NCBI GenBank assembly: GCA_035530055.1
Contig: DATKVN010000006.1
Span: 1 to 22,475 of the forward strand
Source of the DNA: a bacterium
Lineage (GTDB): Bacteria > UBA6262 > WVXT01
Direction of reading: 5' to 3'
Length of the DNA: 22,475 bases
The notes beneath the pieces were generated by a model. That model was not told the origin of the DNA. It was given only the letters and a program-made list of their open reading frames with translations, and searched no databases. The first letter of the stretch is position 1. The number at the start of each line of letters is the position of its first letter. The position numbers and the translations under genes were made by a program. Below, in pieces: positions 1-8,842 of the stretch.

Positions 1-2115
1 GGGCAGGCCTGTTTCCTCTTCAGATATTTTTTCACTTATGAAATAATCGGTCGGTTCTGTGCCTTTTATAAATGGTAGCAAGACAGCATCGGGGCGGTCT
101 TCCAGGGCCAAAAGCCCTGTTCTGGGGTCTATCTTCACAAAGACGATATTGGGGGGAACGGAGAATTCCAGAACAGGAGTATCCTGTAGAGCTTCTTTCA
201 TAAATTCTGTCCACATAGGACAAGCTGCCACTGCTCCGCTCTGTCTTTCTCCCAGGGTTTGATTGTCGTCATATCCCACCCATACACCGGTCACTAGATT
301 GGGGACAAACCCGATAAACCAGGCATCAGTAAATTCATTGGTTGTGCCAGTCTTTCCCGCTCTTGGACGACCTATACGTTTGGTATACCAACCGGTTCCT
401 CTCTCGGCAACTTCTCTCAACAGGTAGGTCATAATGTAGGCAGTTTGTGCCGATAGAACTACTTCCTCCTCCGGGAAATTCTCTTCCAGGACATTTCCGC
501 TAGCATCTTCCACTCGAATAATGGCGTAGGGCTTAGTTCTGATACCCTGGTTTGCCAGGATTCCATAAGCTGAAGTTATTTCCAGTGGTGTGAGTACTGA
601 TGAACCTAAGGCAAGAGATAGTGTCTTCTCCAGGGGACTGCTAATGCCCATTTTTTTAGCATAACTGGCTGCAGTAGTTGGTCTGATTCTGTCTAATATT
701 TTTACCGCGCAGACATTGATGGAGTAGGCTAAAGCATCGCGAAGTAAAATACGTCCACGGAAAGTTCCTTCGTAGTTCTGGGGAATCCAGATGTTTTCAG
801 GGTTTATATTTTTGACAATTTCCGGGTCTATATCGGAGAGGTCTGTAGTGTTGGAAAGAAGTTTCCAGTTTATTCCGTCATTGTAATAGGCAACTGGAGA
901 ATCCTCGATGGGATTTACTACTGTATACCCGGTGTCGATAGCAGCGGTATAAATAAAAGGTTTAAATGCACTTCCCGGTTGTCTTTTTGCCTGAACTGCT
1001 CTATTAAATTGACTTTCCTCAAACTCTCGACCTCCTACCATTACCCTAATCTGTCCTGTGGCAGGATGGAGAGCTACAATAGCACCCTGGACTCTTCTCT
1101 CCGCGACCTTTTCCGTTTCTTCTAATCCTGTCTGTGGTGGCTCTTTGCTCTCTCTCTTTTTTATCTCGTCGAACTCATCCAGTTTCTCTGCCAAAGCCTT
1201 TTCTGCAATTTTTTGCATTTTCAAGTCTAAAGTTGTGTAAATTTTCAGTCCACCTTTAAATAGAGCATAACTTCCATATTTTGGCTCCAATATTTGTCTT
1301 AGGTACTCCACGAAATAAGGACCTTGAGACTTCCTCAATTGATGTTTTTCGAATGGTAGTGGATAGTAATTGGTCTCTTTTTCCTCGTCGGGAGTAATGA
1401 ATCCAGAGTCGACCATTCTATAGAGCACAGTGGCTCTCCGTCTGTAAGCGCGAGCAACATCCACAAAAGGGGAGTACCTGTTTGGCGCTCGCGGGAGTCC
1501 TGCCAAGAGAGCCGATTCTGCCAGATTTAACTCTTGGATGTCTTTTCCAAAATAGATACTGGCGGCTTCTTGAACTCCGTAGGCACCCTGGCCAAAATAG
1601 ACTTGATTTAAATATAACTGTAAAAGTTCTTCTTTAGTATAATCTTTTTCTAACTGGATGGAGAGAAGTAATTCTTTTATCTTTCTTTTAATGGTTCTTT
1701 CCTTGGTTAAAAATAGGGCCTTGGATAGTTGCTGGGTTATAGTACTTCCCCCTTCCACAATTTGGCGGTGCTTCAGGTTGGCCAGCATAGCCCTGGCGAT
1801 AGCATATAAGTCTGCTCCCCAGTGTTTGAAGAACCTCTGGTCTTCAACAGCAATAACAGCATTCTGGAGGTCTACGGGAATTTGGGATAGAGGGACCAGA
1901 TCTCTTCTCTCTACAAAAAGCTCAGCAATAACTTCCCCATTGATATCGTAAATTTCAGTAATCAGGTTTGGTCTATACTCGTCAAGGGTATCAATACGAG
2001 GGAGTTCCTTTAGATAACGTCTCAAAGTTATTAAGGAGATTATTAAAATTCCTAAAAGAGAAGCAGAAAGTATCCATATAAATCTTTTATGAGATTTACT
2101 TTTTATCCGAATCAT
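1..2115 (-). CDS. Class A penicillin-binding protein (PBP1A family), 3' end outside window
   Basis: This is a bifunctional peptidoglycan glycosyltransferase/DD-transpeptidase, anchored in the inner membrane with its catalytic domains in the periplasm. The minus-strand frame is open from ATG at 2115 to the window edge (705 codons, no stop seen). Residues 12-31 form an N-terminal membrane anchor. The GT51 domain follows, with EDQRFF (91-96, catalytic Glu) and GGSTITQQL (122-130). The transpeptidase domain shows SAFK (382-385, nucleophile Ser), SIN (465-467) and KTGTT (588-592), so both activities look intact. The start is supported by GAGG eight bases upstream and by a promoter farther up. The C-terminus is missing only because the window ends. 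It is transcribed divergently from the sugar operon. Family assignment is firm; the exact paralogue (mrcA/pbpF type) is not determined. Confidence 0.96.
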   Translation of the reverse strand, partial: MIRIKSKSHKRFIWILSASLLGILIISLITLRRYLKELPRIDTLDEYRPNLITEIYDINGEVIAELFVERRDLVPLSQIPVDLQNAVIAVEDQRFFKHWGADLYAIARAMLANLKHRQIVEGGSTITQQLSKALFLTKERTIKRKIKELLLSIQLEKDYTKEELLQLYLNQVYFGQGAYGVQEAASIYFGKDIQELNLAESALLAGLPRAPNRYSPFVDVARAYRRRATVLYRMVDSGFITPDEEKETNYYPLPFEKHQLRKSQGPYFVEYLRQILEPKYGSYALFKGGLKIYTTLDLKMQKIAEKALAEKLDEFDEIKKRESKEPPQTGLEETEKVAERRVQGAIVALHPATGQIRVMVGGREFEESQFNRAVQAKRQPGSAFKPFIYTAAIDTGYTVVNPIEDSPVAYYNDGINWKLLSNTTDLSDIDPEIVKNINPENIWIPQNYEGTFRGRILLRDALAYSINVCAVKILDRIRPTTAASYAKKMGISSPLEKTLSLALGSSVLTPLEITSAYGILANQGIRTKPYAIIRVEDASGNVLEENFPEEEVVLSAQTAYIMTYLLREVAERGTGWYTKRIGRPRAGKTGTTNEFTDAWFIGFVPNLVTGVWVGYDDNQTLGERQSGAVAACPMWTEFMKEALQDTPVLEFSVPPNIVFVKIDPRTGLLALEDRPDAVLLPFIKGTEPTDYFISEKISEEETGLP

Positions 2116-2135
2116 AGCGTCATCCTCAATGAATT

Positions 2136-2163
2136 ATTATACCAAATTAAAAGAATTTGTAAA
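2136..2163 (-). promoter_or_regulatory. Sigma70-type promoter of the PBP gene
   Basis: Read on the minus strand, TTTACA (2163-2158) is followed after 16 bases by a perfect TATAAT (2141-2136). Transcription would begin near 2129, leaving a leader of about 14 bases before the ATG at 2115. Position and spacing make this convincing; the start site is inferred. Confidence 0.75.
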
Positions 2164-2180
2164 GATTTATGTTTTTATCT

Positions 2181-2348
2181 GGTCTCTGAAAAAGATTTTC
2201 TTTTAGTCTGTCATTGCGGGCCCAAAGGGCGTGGCAATCTCCTGACAAGTGATGAGATTGCTTCAGGACTTCGTCCTTCGCAATGACAGTTTGTATTAAG
2301 TCGCTTCGCTGTGTCGCAAAGACATTTAGAGGGGCTTTTTCAGAGACC
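2181..2348. mobile_element. MITE-like 168-bp element with 14-bp terminal inverted repeats
   Basis: GGTCTCTGAAAAAG at 2181-2194 is perfectly inverted as CTTTTTCAGAGACC at 2335-2348. TCT flanks both ends (2178-2180 and 2349-2351), compatible with a 3-bp target duplication although three matching bases could be chance. The interior carries a second palindrome (2208-2289) and no coding sequence. The element lies exactly between the two divergent promoters and leaves both intact. No transposase is present, so mobility would depend on a protein encoded elsewhere. Confidence 0.55.
2208..2289. repeat. TCATTGCG-type palindromic repeat, copy 1
   Basis: The outer arms CTGTCATTGCG (2208-2218) and CGCAATGACAG (2279-2289) are perfectly complementary. 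Inside are three smaller hairpins: GCCC-AAA-GGGC (2220-2230), GCAATCTC paired with GAGATTGC (2234-2241 / 2254-2261), and AGGAC-TTC-GTCCT (2265-2277). The same outer ends and the same GCAATCTC/GAGATTGC core recur at 22173-22384. An ORF crossing this region is a by-product of the repeat. Confidence 0.85.
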
Positions 2349-2360
2349 TCTCCATTATAC

Positions 2361-2389
2361 TTGACATCGCTATGTGATTGTGATAAAAT
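2361..2389 (+). promoter_or_regulatory. Strong sigma70-type promoter of the transaldolase-kinase operon
   Basis: A perfect TTGACA (2361-2366), a 17-base spacer and TAAAAT (2384-2389) lie upstream of the transaldolase gene. The predicted transcription start is near 2396, followed by the ribosome-binding site AGGAGG about six bases before the ATG at 2423. I see no obvious operator palindrome overlapping it, so control by a specific sugar regulator is not visible. Confidence 0.8.
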
Positions 2390-2422
2390 CCCTAATAAAG
2401 GTTGAATTAAAGGAGGACATAA

Positions 2423-3625
2423 ATGGAGGAAAAGAACGTATTAGAAAAGTTAGCGGAGATAAATCCACAGGCTGAGATATGGTGGGATTCTTCACCGTTA
2501 ATCTACCAGAGCTGGGTGGAAGAGATGCTCAGGGAGGCAAAAGAAGAAGATAAAGAAATAATGAAAAGACAATTTACCAGACTCTATAATTCTGACAAAC
2601 CTGAGGAGACGCTATTTAGAGGCGTGACTACGAATCCTCCTCTCTGCCTGAACGTGTTCAAAACTCACGGAGATTACTGGGCAGAATTTGTAGATGGACT
2701 TATTGAGAAGAATCCGGAAATAGATAAAGAGAACCTCTTCTGGATGACCTATAAGGAAATAGTTAAAAGAGGCGCCCAGATGTATTTAGGGGTTTTTGAA
2801 AAGTCGAATTATAAGTATGGATATATCTCAGCTCAAGTAGATCCCCGGGAGATATACAATGAGGAAAAGATGCTCGAGCAAGCCAAGGAACTGGCCAGCC
2901 TCAGTCCTAACGTTATGATTAAGATTCCTGGCTCAAAAGAGGGTTATAAAATTATCAAAGTGTTGACTTCAATGGGAATAGCTACCAATAATACTCTCGC
3001 CTTTACCATTCCCCAGTTTTTAGTTTGCGCCAATGCGGTGAAAGAGGGACTGGAGATTGCCAAAAAGAATGGCGTTGACCTCACCAGATGGAGGTCGGTC
3101 ATAACTGATATGTCAGCAAGGTATGGAGATTTGGGAGGCCTGGCGAAAAAAGCTGAAGAGAAAGGGATTGAGCTTTCTGAGGCAGATGTCCGCTGGGCTG
3201 AACTGGCTATATTTAAAAAAGCCTACAAGCTCGTTAAAGAGAGAAACTATCCCAGTAAGATGCTCCTATGCTCCATGCGTATAAGTCCACCGATAAATGG
3301 GAAACCGATTGCTTCCTGGCATGTAGAGAAGCTGGCTGGGGCAGATATTGTGTACACCTGTCCGCCAAAATATATTAAAGGACTGATGAAAATTAGTGAT
3401 AATATTAAGTTTAAAGACTCAATAGAAGAAGAACCGCCCAAAGAGGAGCTGGATAAACTTCTCCAGGTTCCTTATTTTGAGAAAGCCTATGCAGAAGATG
3501 GTCTTACACCGGAAGAGTTTAATACTCACGCAGCTGTTCTGGCAACAGCCGAAGAGTTTTCCAATGCTACCAGGGGAATGGTCGATTTCGTTAATCAACG
3601 GTTAGAAAAGAAGAAAACAAAATAG
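2423..3625 (+). CDS. Transaldolase-family class I aldolase (long form, 400 aa)
   Basis: It is a TIM-barrel Schiff-base aldolase/transaldolase, likely cytoplasmic, acting on a sugar or sugar phosphate. Family motifs are visible: TTNPPL (69-74, cf. TTNPSL), a YISAQVDPR strand (134-142), and MIKIPG with the putative Schiff-base Lys167. At 400 residues it is longer than the small TalC/FSA type (about 215-220). It has an N-terminal extension with an unusual IWWDSSPLIY segment (19-28) and a C-terminal tail after the barrel, so it is not a standard pentose-phosphate transaldolase. It opens a three-gene operon with a DapA-family aldolase (24-base gap) and an FGGY kinase. The AGGAGG site fixes the ATG start. 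The substrate is unknown; the family call is firm, the reaction inferred. Confidence 0.85.
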   Translation: MEEKNVLEKLAEINPQAEIWWDSSPLIYQSWVEEMLREAKEEDKEIMKRQFTRLYNSDKPEETLFRGVTTNPPLCLNVFKTHGDYWAEFVDGLIEKNPEIDKENLFWMTYKEIVKRGAQMYLGVFEKSNYKYGYISAQVDPREIYNEEKMLEQAKELASLSPNVMIKIPGSKEGYKIIKVLTSMGIATNNTLAFTIPQFLVCANAVKEGLEIAKKNGVDLTRWRSVITDMSARYGDLGGLAKKAEEKGIELSEADVRWAELAIFKKAYKLVKERNYPSKMLLCSMRISPPINGKPIASWHVEKLAGADIVYTCPPKYIKGLMKISDNIKFKDSIEEEPPKEELDKLLQVPYFEKAYAEDGLTPEEFNTHAAVLATAEEFSNATRGMVDFVNQRLEKKKTK

Positions 3626-3649
3626 AGAAATTGAAACAAAAGAGGTCCT

Positions 3650-4558
3650 ATGAAAAACCACAAACAGAATCTAAATGGTATTTTTCTTCCCATAAATACT
3701 CCTTTCCTGAAGGATGAGAGTATAGACTGGGATGGTCTTAAACGCAATATGGGCTTTTATGCTAAGTCCAAGGCCAGGGGCTTTTTGGTTTTGGGCAGTA
3801 ATGGAGAGAACAAGTCTCTCGATGAGGATGAAAAGCTAAAAATACTGGAGACAGTTTTACAGTATAAGGCACCCCACCAGAAAGTGATAACCGCTTGCTT
3901 TGTAGAAAGTACCCGGCAGGCGCTCCGGTTTATCAACAAGGTTGAGTCTATGAAAATCGATTACTTTAATCTGCTTCCTCCTTTCTATTTCCGTAGCCGG
4001 ATGACCGACGAGGTATTGGCAAAATATTTCACTGAATGCGCTGAAGGCTCCTCTATACCCATTTTGCTCTACAATGCGCCAAAGTTTTCTGGGATAGCTC
4101 TTTCGCCAGAATTGGTAGCCAAGCTTAGTCAACATAGAAATATAGCGGGGATAAAAGATAGCGCTTCCAGTGGTATCGAGAAGTTTATCGAGGCAGTTCC
4201 TGATGATTTTGTAGTGATGGCAGGGAGTATTGGCTTCTTGTTTCCAGCGGTTCTTTCCGGTGCCGTGGGAGGGGTGATTTCCATGGCCAACTATTTTCCA
4301 GATTTAACACACCAGCTCTACCTTTTGGGCAAAGAGAAAAATATAGAAGAAGGAGAGAAACTTCATCTCCGTCTTTCCGACCTCAATAAGAAGATTTCTG
4401 GTGCATACGGTGTTGCCGGCGTGAAGGCGGCAATGGATTTGATGGGACTTGTGGGCGGGCTTCCCAGAAAGCCTCTTCTGGGACTGAAAGAAACTGAGAA
4501 AGAGAAGTTAAGAAAAGACCTTGAGGAGGCAGGACTTTTAAAGGGAGATAACAGATGA
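3650..4558 (+). CDS. DapA/NAL-superfamily aldolase (dihydrodipicolinate synthase family)
   Basis: This 302-residue class I aldolase has the length and fold markers of the DHDPS/N-acetylneuraminate lyase superfamily. GSNGE (49-53) replaces the usual GTTGE pyruvate-binding motif, Tyr141 lies in LLYNAPKFSG, and the Schiff-base Lys169 lies in GIKDSA. Members cleave or form 2-keto-3-deoxy acids with pyruvate. Its place between a transaldolase-like enzyme and a sugar kinase argues for sugar-acid catabolism rather than lysine synthesis, so I do not name it dapA. The stop overlaps the kinase start (ATGA at 4555-4558), indicating translational coupling. A true DHDPS role cannot be excluded by sequence reading. 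Confidence 0.85.
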   Translation: MKNHKQNLNGIFLPINTPFLKDESIDWDGLKRNMGFYAKSKARGFLVLGSNGENKSLDEDEKLKILETVLQYKAPHQKVITACFVESTRQALRFINKVESMKIDYFNLLPPFYFRSRMTDEVLAKYFTECAEGSSIPILLYNAPKFSGIALSPELVAKLSQHRNIAGIKDSASSGIEKFIEAVPDDFVVMAGSIGFLFPAVLSGAVGGVISMANYFPDLTHQLYLLGKEKNIEEGEKLHLRLSDLNKKISGAYGVAGVKAAMDLMGLVGGLPRKPLLGLKETEKEKLRKDLEEAGLLKGDNR

Positions 4559-5928
4559 GTCGACGAGGGGTTATACTGGCATTGGATATTGGCACAACAG
4601 GTTTTAAACTGGGACTTTTCGATCGGGAAGGGGAACTTATAGAGATGACAAATTGTTTCTATCCCATCAATGCCTATGATGGAGATAAAGCAGATTCTGA
4701 CCCTGAAAGATGGTGGACAGGCTTCCTCGACTGTCATAAGCGCCTGAAGAGTTCACTGGAAGATGTTGAAGTTATGCCTATGGGTGTGACCACTCCCGGG
4801 GCAATGATTCTCGATAGAGAAGGTAATCCTTTAACTCCGGCAGTTCTTTTTATGGATAGGCGCTCTCCTAAACAAGCTCAGGAAATTCGAGATAAAATTG
4901 GGGAAGAAAGACTCCTGTCAGAAACAGCCAATCTTCCTGTTCCCGGAGGTTGTACTGCCTCTACCATTCTCTGGTGGAGAGATAACCTTCCTGAAGTCTA
5001 TAAAAACGGGCACATTTTTGCTCATACTAATACCTTTTTTGGTCGTCGCTTAACCGGTAAATTCGGTATGGATGCTTCCACTGGCTCTTTGACTGCCCTG
5101 TTCAATACTACTAAACCCGAGAAAGGTTGGAATCTGGAGATTGTCAGAGAGCTGGGAATTCCTGAAGAAAAGTTGCCGCCCTTTGTTAATAGCTGGGAGG
5201 CGGTGGGGACTCTCGAGCCGGAGATGGCTAAGAAATTGAATCTCAAAGCAGGGATTCCGGTTCTGATGGGTGGAAATGATGTCGCCTGTGCCGATTTAAG
5301 CGTGGGATTGTCTGAACAGGGAAAGATAGTGGATATCCTGGGCACCTGTGAAATATTAACTACTTGCCTGGAGACTCCTATTGCTTCTCCCAGACACAAT
5401 ATTCGTTGCCACGTAATTCCTGGTCGCTGGATAACTATGTTCGTTCTAAATACAGGGGGAGAAGCATTTAAATGGTTTGCCAATGTATTTTGTCGGGATA
5501 TGAGCTTAGATAGTTTCTTTAAAGATTTCTTACCGCAAGCTCTGAAAAAAGTCCTTGAGCGGGAGAAGGAGGGGGAAGTTTTAGACCTGCCCGGTTTTCT
5601 TCCTTATTTGTCCGGAGACAGGTATTCTGTGGAGAATATATGGGCTTCTATCACTAATCTCCATCTATCCCATAATCGTGAACATATCCTGGCGGGAATG
5701 GTCAAGACTTCCATGGAGTTAACCGGAGAGCATCTTAAACAGTTATCAAAGAAAGTTAAACTTTCCCAGGAATTGATTCTTACTGGCGGTGCTATTAATC
5801 CTGTTTTCATAGAAGCAAAGAAGCGCTGGATGGGAGATTTTAAATACGTCATAAAGGAACAATCTTCACTGCAGGGATGTGCTATCCTGGGCAAAATGTT
5901 CCTGGACGGTGCATTTAAAAAAGGATAA
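4555..5928 (+). CDS. FGGY-family carbohydrate kinase
   Basis: This is an ATP-dependent kinase of sugars or polyols, 457 residues, with the two-domain FGGY fold of the actin/hexokinase superfamily. It shows the N-terminal phosphate-binding motif DIGTTGFK near residue 11, GGND near residue 240 carrying the probable catalytic Asp, and the C-terminal nucleotide-binding LTGGAINPVF. It overlaps the upstream aldolase gene by four bases and is the last gene of the operon, followed directly by a strong terminator. Substrate (xylulose-, ribulose-, fuculose- or gluconate-like) cannot be read from these motifs. No transporter, isomerase or regulator of the pathway is present in the window. Confidence 0.9.
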   Translation: MSRRGVILALDIGTTGFKLGLFDREGELIEMTNCFYPINAYDGDKADSDPERWWTGFLDCHKRLKSSLEDVEVMPMGVTTPGAMILDREGNPLTPAVLFMDRRSPKQAQEIRDKIGEERLLSETANLPVPGGCTASTILWWRDNLPEVYKNGHIFAHTNTFFGRRLTGKFGMDASTGSLTALFNTTKPEKGWNLEIVRELGIPEEKLPPFVNSWEAVGTLEPEMAKKLNLKAGIPVLMGGNDVACADLSVGLSEQGKIVDILGTCEILTTCLETPIASPRHNIRCHVIPGRWITMFVLNTGGEAFKWFANVFCRDMSLDSFFKDFLPQALKKVLEREKEGEVLDLPGFLPYLSGDRYSVENIWASITNLHLSHNREHILAGMVKTSMELTGEHLKQLSKKVKLSQELILTGGAINPVFIEAKKRWMGDFKYVIKEQSSLQGCAILGKMFLDGAFKKG

Positions 5929-5932
5929 TTTT

Positions 5933-5998
5933 ACCCCGTTAGAAATTTTGCCATACACCTTTGTGTACAGGCATTTCTAACGGGGTTTACTTTTTTTA
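5933..5998 (+). terminator. Long rho-independent terminator after the sugar-kinase operon
   Basis: A perfect 13-bp stem, CCCCGTTAGAAAT (5934-5946) with ATTTCTAACGGGG (5973-5985), encloses further pairing (GCC/GGC and TACAC/GTGTA), so the hairpin is almost continuous. It begins five bases after the kinase stop and is followed by TTTAC and seven T residues. The stem is much longer than termination needs, so this may be a palindromic repeat reused as a terminator. Confidence 0.85.
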
Positions 5999-6014
5999 TT
6001 GAATATGGTAAAAT
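5986..6014 (+). promoter_or_regulatory. Probable secA promoter
   Basis: TTTACT (5986-5991), a 17-base spacer and TAAAAT (6009-6014), preceded by TGG (extended -10 type), precede secA. The -35 overlaps the terminator T-tract. The spacing is right but the -35 is imperfect. Transcription would start near 6021. Confidence 0.55.
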
Positions 6015-6050
6015 TAATATGGGAAAGAATAATTGGAAAAGGTGAAAATT

Positions 6051-8807
6051 ATGTTTGGTCCCATTCTAAGAAAGATTTTTGGCAGTAAGGCTCAGAGAGA
6101 CGTTAAGAGGCACGAGCCACTGGTGAAGCTGGTAATCTCTTTAGAACCTACAATAAGTAAGCTTTCTGATGAGGAATTGAGAGCCAAGACGGATGAGTTC
6201 AGGGGTCGAGTGAGCGAAAGGGCTAAGGAATATAGAGAAGAGTTGAAAAGGACAGAAGATATACTTAAGGAAGCCGTATCTCCAGAAGAAAGACTGAAAG
6301 CAAGAGAAGAATTGAAAAAGGTTAGAAATATGGTGCTGGAGGATGTTTTGCCTGAAGCCTTTGCTGTAGCCAGGGAAGTAGGCAAACGCACCCTGAATAT
6401 GCGCCACTTTGATGTGCAGATTATGGGTGGAGTTGTTCTCCATGAGGGCAAAATTGCGGAAATGGCTACAGGTGAAGGAAAGACACTGGTGGCCACTCTG
6501 TCAATCTATTTAAACAGCCTGGGAGGATATAAGACTCATTTAGTTACGGTTAATGATTATTTAGCCAAAAGGGATGCTCAATGGATGGGACCAATTTATA
6601 ACTCCCTGGGATTAACTGTGGGCTTAGTCCAGCACGATATGGCTCCATCTGAACGGCGAATGGCCTATAGTTGCGATGTCACTTATGTAACAAATAATGA
6701 ACTCGGTTTCGACTATCTCAGGGATAATATGGCCCATTCTCTGGAAGAGTGCGTGTTGAGTAAGTTGGAGTACGCTATAGTTGATGAGGTGGATAGCATT
6801 TTAGTCGATGAGGCGAGAACTCCTCTAATTATTTCCGGACCTGCTGAGGAATCAACAAATAAATATTTTATCATCGACCGCCTTGTTCCTCAGCTGAAAG
6901 GAAAGTTTGTTACTGAACGAGAAGAGGTGGAGGCCAAATATAAGGGTTTGGATTTGGAGAAGGGTTACGACTACATGGTGGATGAAAAAGCGGGGACAGG
7001 TACCCTTACCGAACTGGGAGTAAAGAAGTGTGAGAGGATGTTGAGCATTGATAATCTTTACGATGATATACAGACCGAGTGGGTTCACCATATTAACCAG
7101 GCTTTGAGAGCGCATAATCTGTTCAAAAGAGATGTCCACTATATGGTAAAAGATGGTCAGGTAGTTATTGTGGATGAGTTCACCGGAAGGTTGATGCCTG
7201 GCAGAAGGTGGAGCGACGGGTTACACCAGGCAATTGAGGCTAAAGAGAACGTAAGGATAGCTGAAGAGAATCAAACCTTAGCTACAATCACCTTCCAGAA
7301 CTTTTTCAAATTATATGACAAACTGGCTGGTATGACCGGAACAGCAGTTACAGAAGCAGAAGAATTCTGGAAGATTTACGGATTGGATGTAGTAGTTATT
7401 CCCCCCAACAAGCCTTTAGTAAGAACTAACTACCCTGACGTAATCTATAAAACAGAAAAGGAGAAATTTGCAGCTGTCGTTGGAGAAATTGAAGAACTCC
7501 ACAAGGTCGGTCGTCCTGTATTGGTAGGAACGAGGTCGATCGAGAATAGCGAGAAGTTAAGTGAGATGCTCAAAAGAAGGGGTATTGCCCACAATGTGTT
7601 GAATGCTAAGTATCATGAACGAGAAGCGCAGATTATCACCCAGGCGGGAAGGAAAAGTGCAGTGACCATTGCCACCAATATGGCTGGCAGAGGAACAGAT
7701 ATTGTACTGGGCGGGAATCCCCCAGACCCTTCTGAACACAATGAAGTAGTTGAGTTAAGGGGTCTCCATATATTAGGAACTGAGAGGCACGAAGCACGCA
7801 GAATCGATAATCAACTGCGTGGTCGTGCTGGACGGCAAGGTGACCCCGGCTCTTCCCGATTCTATTTGGCTTTGGAAGACGAATTAATGAGACTTTTCGG
7901 CTCGGCTCGCATAGCTCAAGTAATGGATAGATTGGGATTGGAAGAGGGACAGGATATCCAGCACCCATTGATTACCCGGGCTATAGAGAGTGCTCAGAAA
8001 AAAGTAGAAGCGATGAACTTCGATATTAGAAAGCAGCTTCTGGAATATGACAATGTGATGAGTAAGAAGAGAGAAGTAGTCTACAAATGGAGGAGAGAAG
8101 TTTTAGAAGGAGCCAATCTTAAAGATGATACATTGTCTAGGTTAGAGGACCTTATCGATGATAAGCTTTTCCTCTATGCCCCTCCCAAGGTCTATCCTGA
8201 ACAGTGGAATTGGGAAGCAATTTCTCAGTGGCTGAAGCGCTCCTTTAATATCTCTTTTTCAGTTTCCTCAGAAGATTTGAAACGGATGAAGCAGGAAACC
8301 TTGGGTCAGCTAATAGCTGAGCGAATTAAACAGGCATATGATGAGCGGGAAAGAGAAATGGGAGAAGAGATGATGCGCTTTATTGAAAGTATGGTTACTC
8401 TTCAGGTTGTGGACACACGTTGGAAAGAACATCTTTACGATATGGATAAATTACGAGAAGGAATAGGACTGCGTGCTTACGGACAGAAAGATCCACTTAT
8501 TGAATATAAACGTGAGTCTGGGGAGGCCTTCGACGCTATGCAAGAGCGTATGAGAGAGGAGATTGCCGATTACGTCTTTAGAGTAAAAGTAGTGGCTGAA
8601 CAGGCAAAGGCAAGAGTTGCCCCGGGAAGGGAAGTGGCTCAAAAGCCTCCCGCAGGTGTGGGAAAATATAGGGAGATGCCTGCTCGTGAAGCCGCGTCTT
8701 CTGCTTCCTCTATGCCCACGCCTTTTCCCAAACGTAGAAAGATTGGACGGAACGACCCCTGCCCTTGTGGTAGTGGGAAGAAATATAAAAAATGTTGCGG
8801 AAGATAA
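6051..8807 (+). CDS. secA: Preprotein translocase ATPase SecA
   Basis: SecA is the motor ATPase that pushes unfolded preproteins through SecYEG at the inner membrane. The 918-residue product has the typical N-terminus [13 protein letters not shown], Walker A GEGKT (141-145), Walker B DEVD (245-248), the preprotein cross-linking region, the helicase-like second nucleotide-binding domain ([21 protein letters not shown]), and a C-terminal zinc tail [13 protein letters not shown] (904-916). I chose ATG 6051, with AAGGTG six bases before it, over an in-frame TTG at 6033; the ATG gives the family-typical beginning. A proline/alanine-rich linker precedes the zinc tail. It appears to be a one-gene transcription unit between a terminator and a hairpin repeat cluster. 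Confidence 0.98.
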   Translation: MFGPILRKIFGSKAQRDVKRHEPLVKLVISLEPTISKLSDEELRAKTDEFRGRVSERAKEYREELKRTEDILKEAVSPEERLKAREELKKVRNMVLEDVLPEAFAVAREVGKRTLNMRHFDVQIMGGVVLHEGKIAEMATGEGKTLVATLSIYLNSLGGYKTHLVTVNDYLAKRDAQWMGPIYNSLGLTVGLVQHDMAPSERRMAYSCDVTYVTNNELGFDYLRDNMAHSLEECVLSKLEYAIVDEVDSILVDEARTPLIISGPAEESTNKYFIIDRLVPQLKGKFVTEREEVEAKYKGLDLEKGYDYMVDEKAGTGTLTELGVKKCERMLSIDNLYDDIQTEWVHHINQALRAHNLFKRDVHYMVKDGQVVIVDEFTGRLMPGRRWSDGLHQAIEAKENVRIAEENQTLATITFQNFFKLYDKLAGMTGTAVTEAEEFWKIYGLDVVVIPPNKPLVRTNYPDVIYKTEKEKFAAVVGEIEELHKVGRPVLVGTRSIENSEKLSEMLKRRGIAHNVLNAKYHEREAQIITQAGRKSAVTIATNMAGRGTDIVLGGNPPDPSEHNEVVELRGLHILGTERHEARRIDNQLRGRAGRQGDPGSSRFYLALEDELMRLFGSARIAQVMDRLGLEEGQDIQHPLITRAIESAQKKVEAMNFDIRKQLLEYDNVMSKKREVVYKWRREVLEGANLKDDTLSRLEDLIDDKLFLYAPPKVYPEQWNWEAISQWLKRSFNISFSVSSEDLKRMKQETLGQLIAERIKQAYDEREREMGEEMMRFIESMVTLQVVDTRWKEHLYDMDKLREGIGLRAYGQKDPLIEYKRESGEAFDAMQERMREEIADYVFRVKVVAEQAKARVAPGREVAQKPPAGVGKYREMPAREAASSASSMPTPFPKRRKIGRNDPCPCGSGKKYKKCCGR

Positions 8808-8810
8808 CAC

Positions 8811-8833
8811 AAAAAAGTGACAGACACTTTTTT
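8811..8833. repeat. GTGACAG palindrome just after secA (possible weak terminator)
   Basis: AAAAAAGTG (8811-8819), loop ACAGA, then CACTTTTTT (8825-8833): a perfect 9-bp stem with six T residues in its 3' arm, starting three bases after the secA stop. Related palindromes with a GACAG core occur at 13048-13074 and 13138-13230. The T-run lies within the stem, so termination activity is uncertain. Confidence 0.65.
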
Positions 8834-8842
8834 GCAAATATT

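Noticed and set aside
2089-2286. 65-codon plus-strand ORF upstream of the transaldolase gene
   Set aside because: It overlaps the start of the PBP gene and runs through the TCATTGCG repeat.
6033-6050. TTG at 6033 as secA start
   Set aside because: ATG 6051 has a better-placed AAGGTG and gives the family-typical N-terminus.
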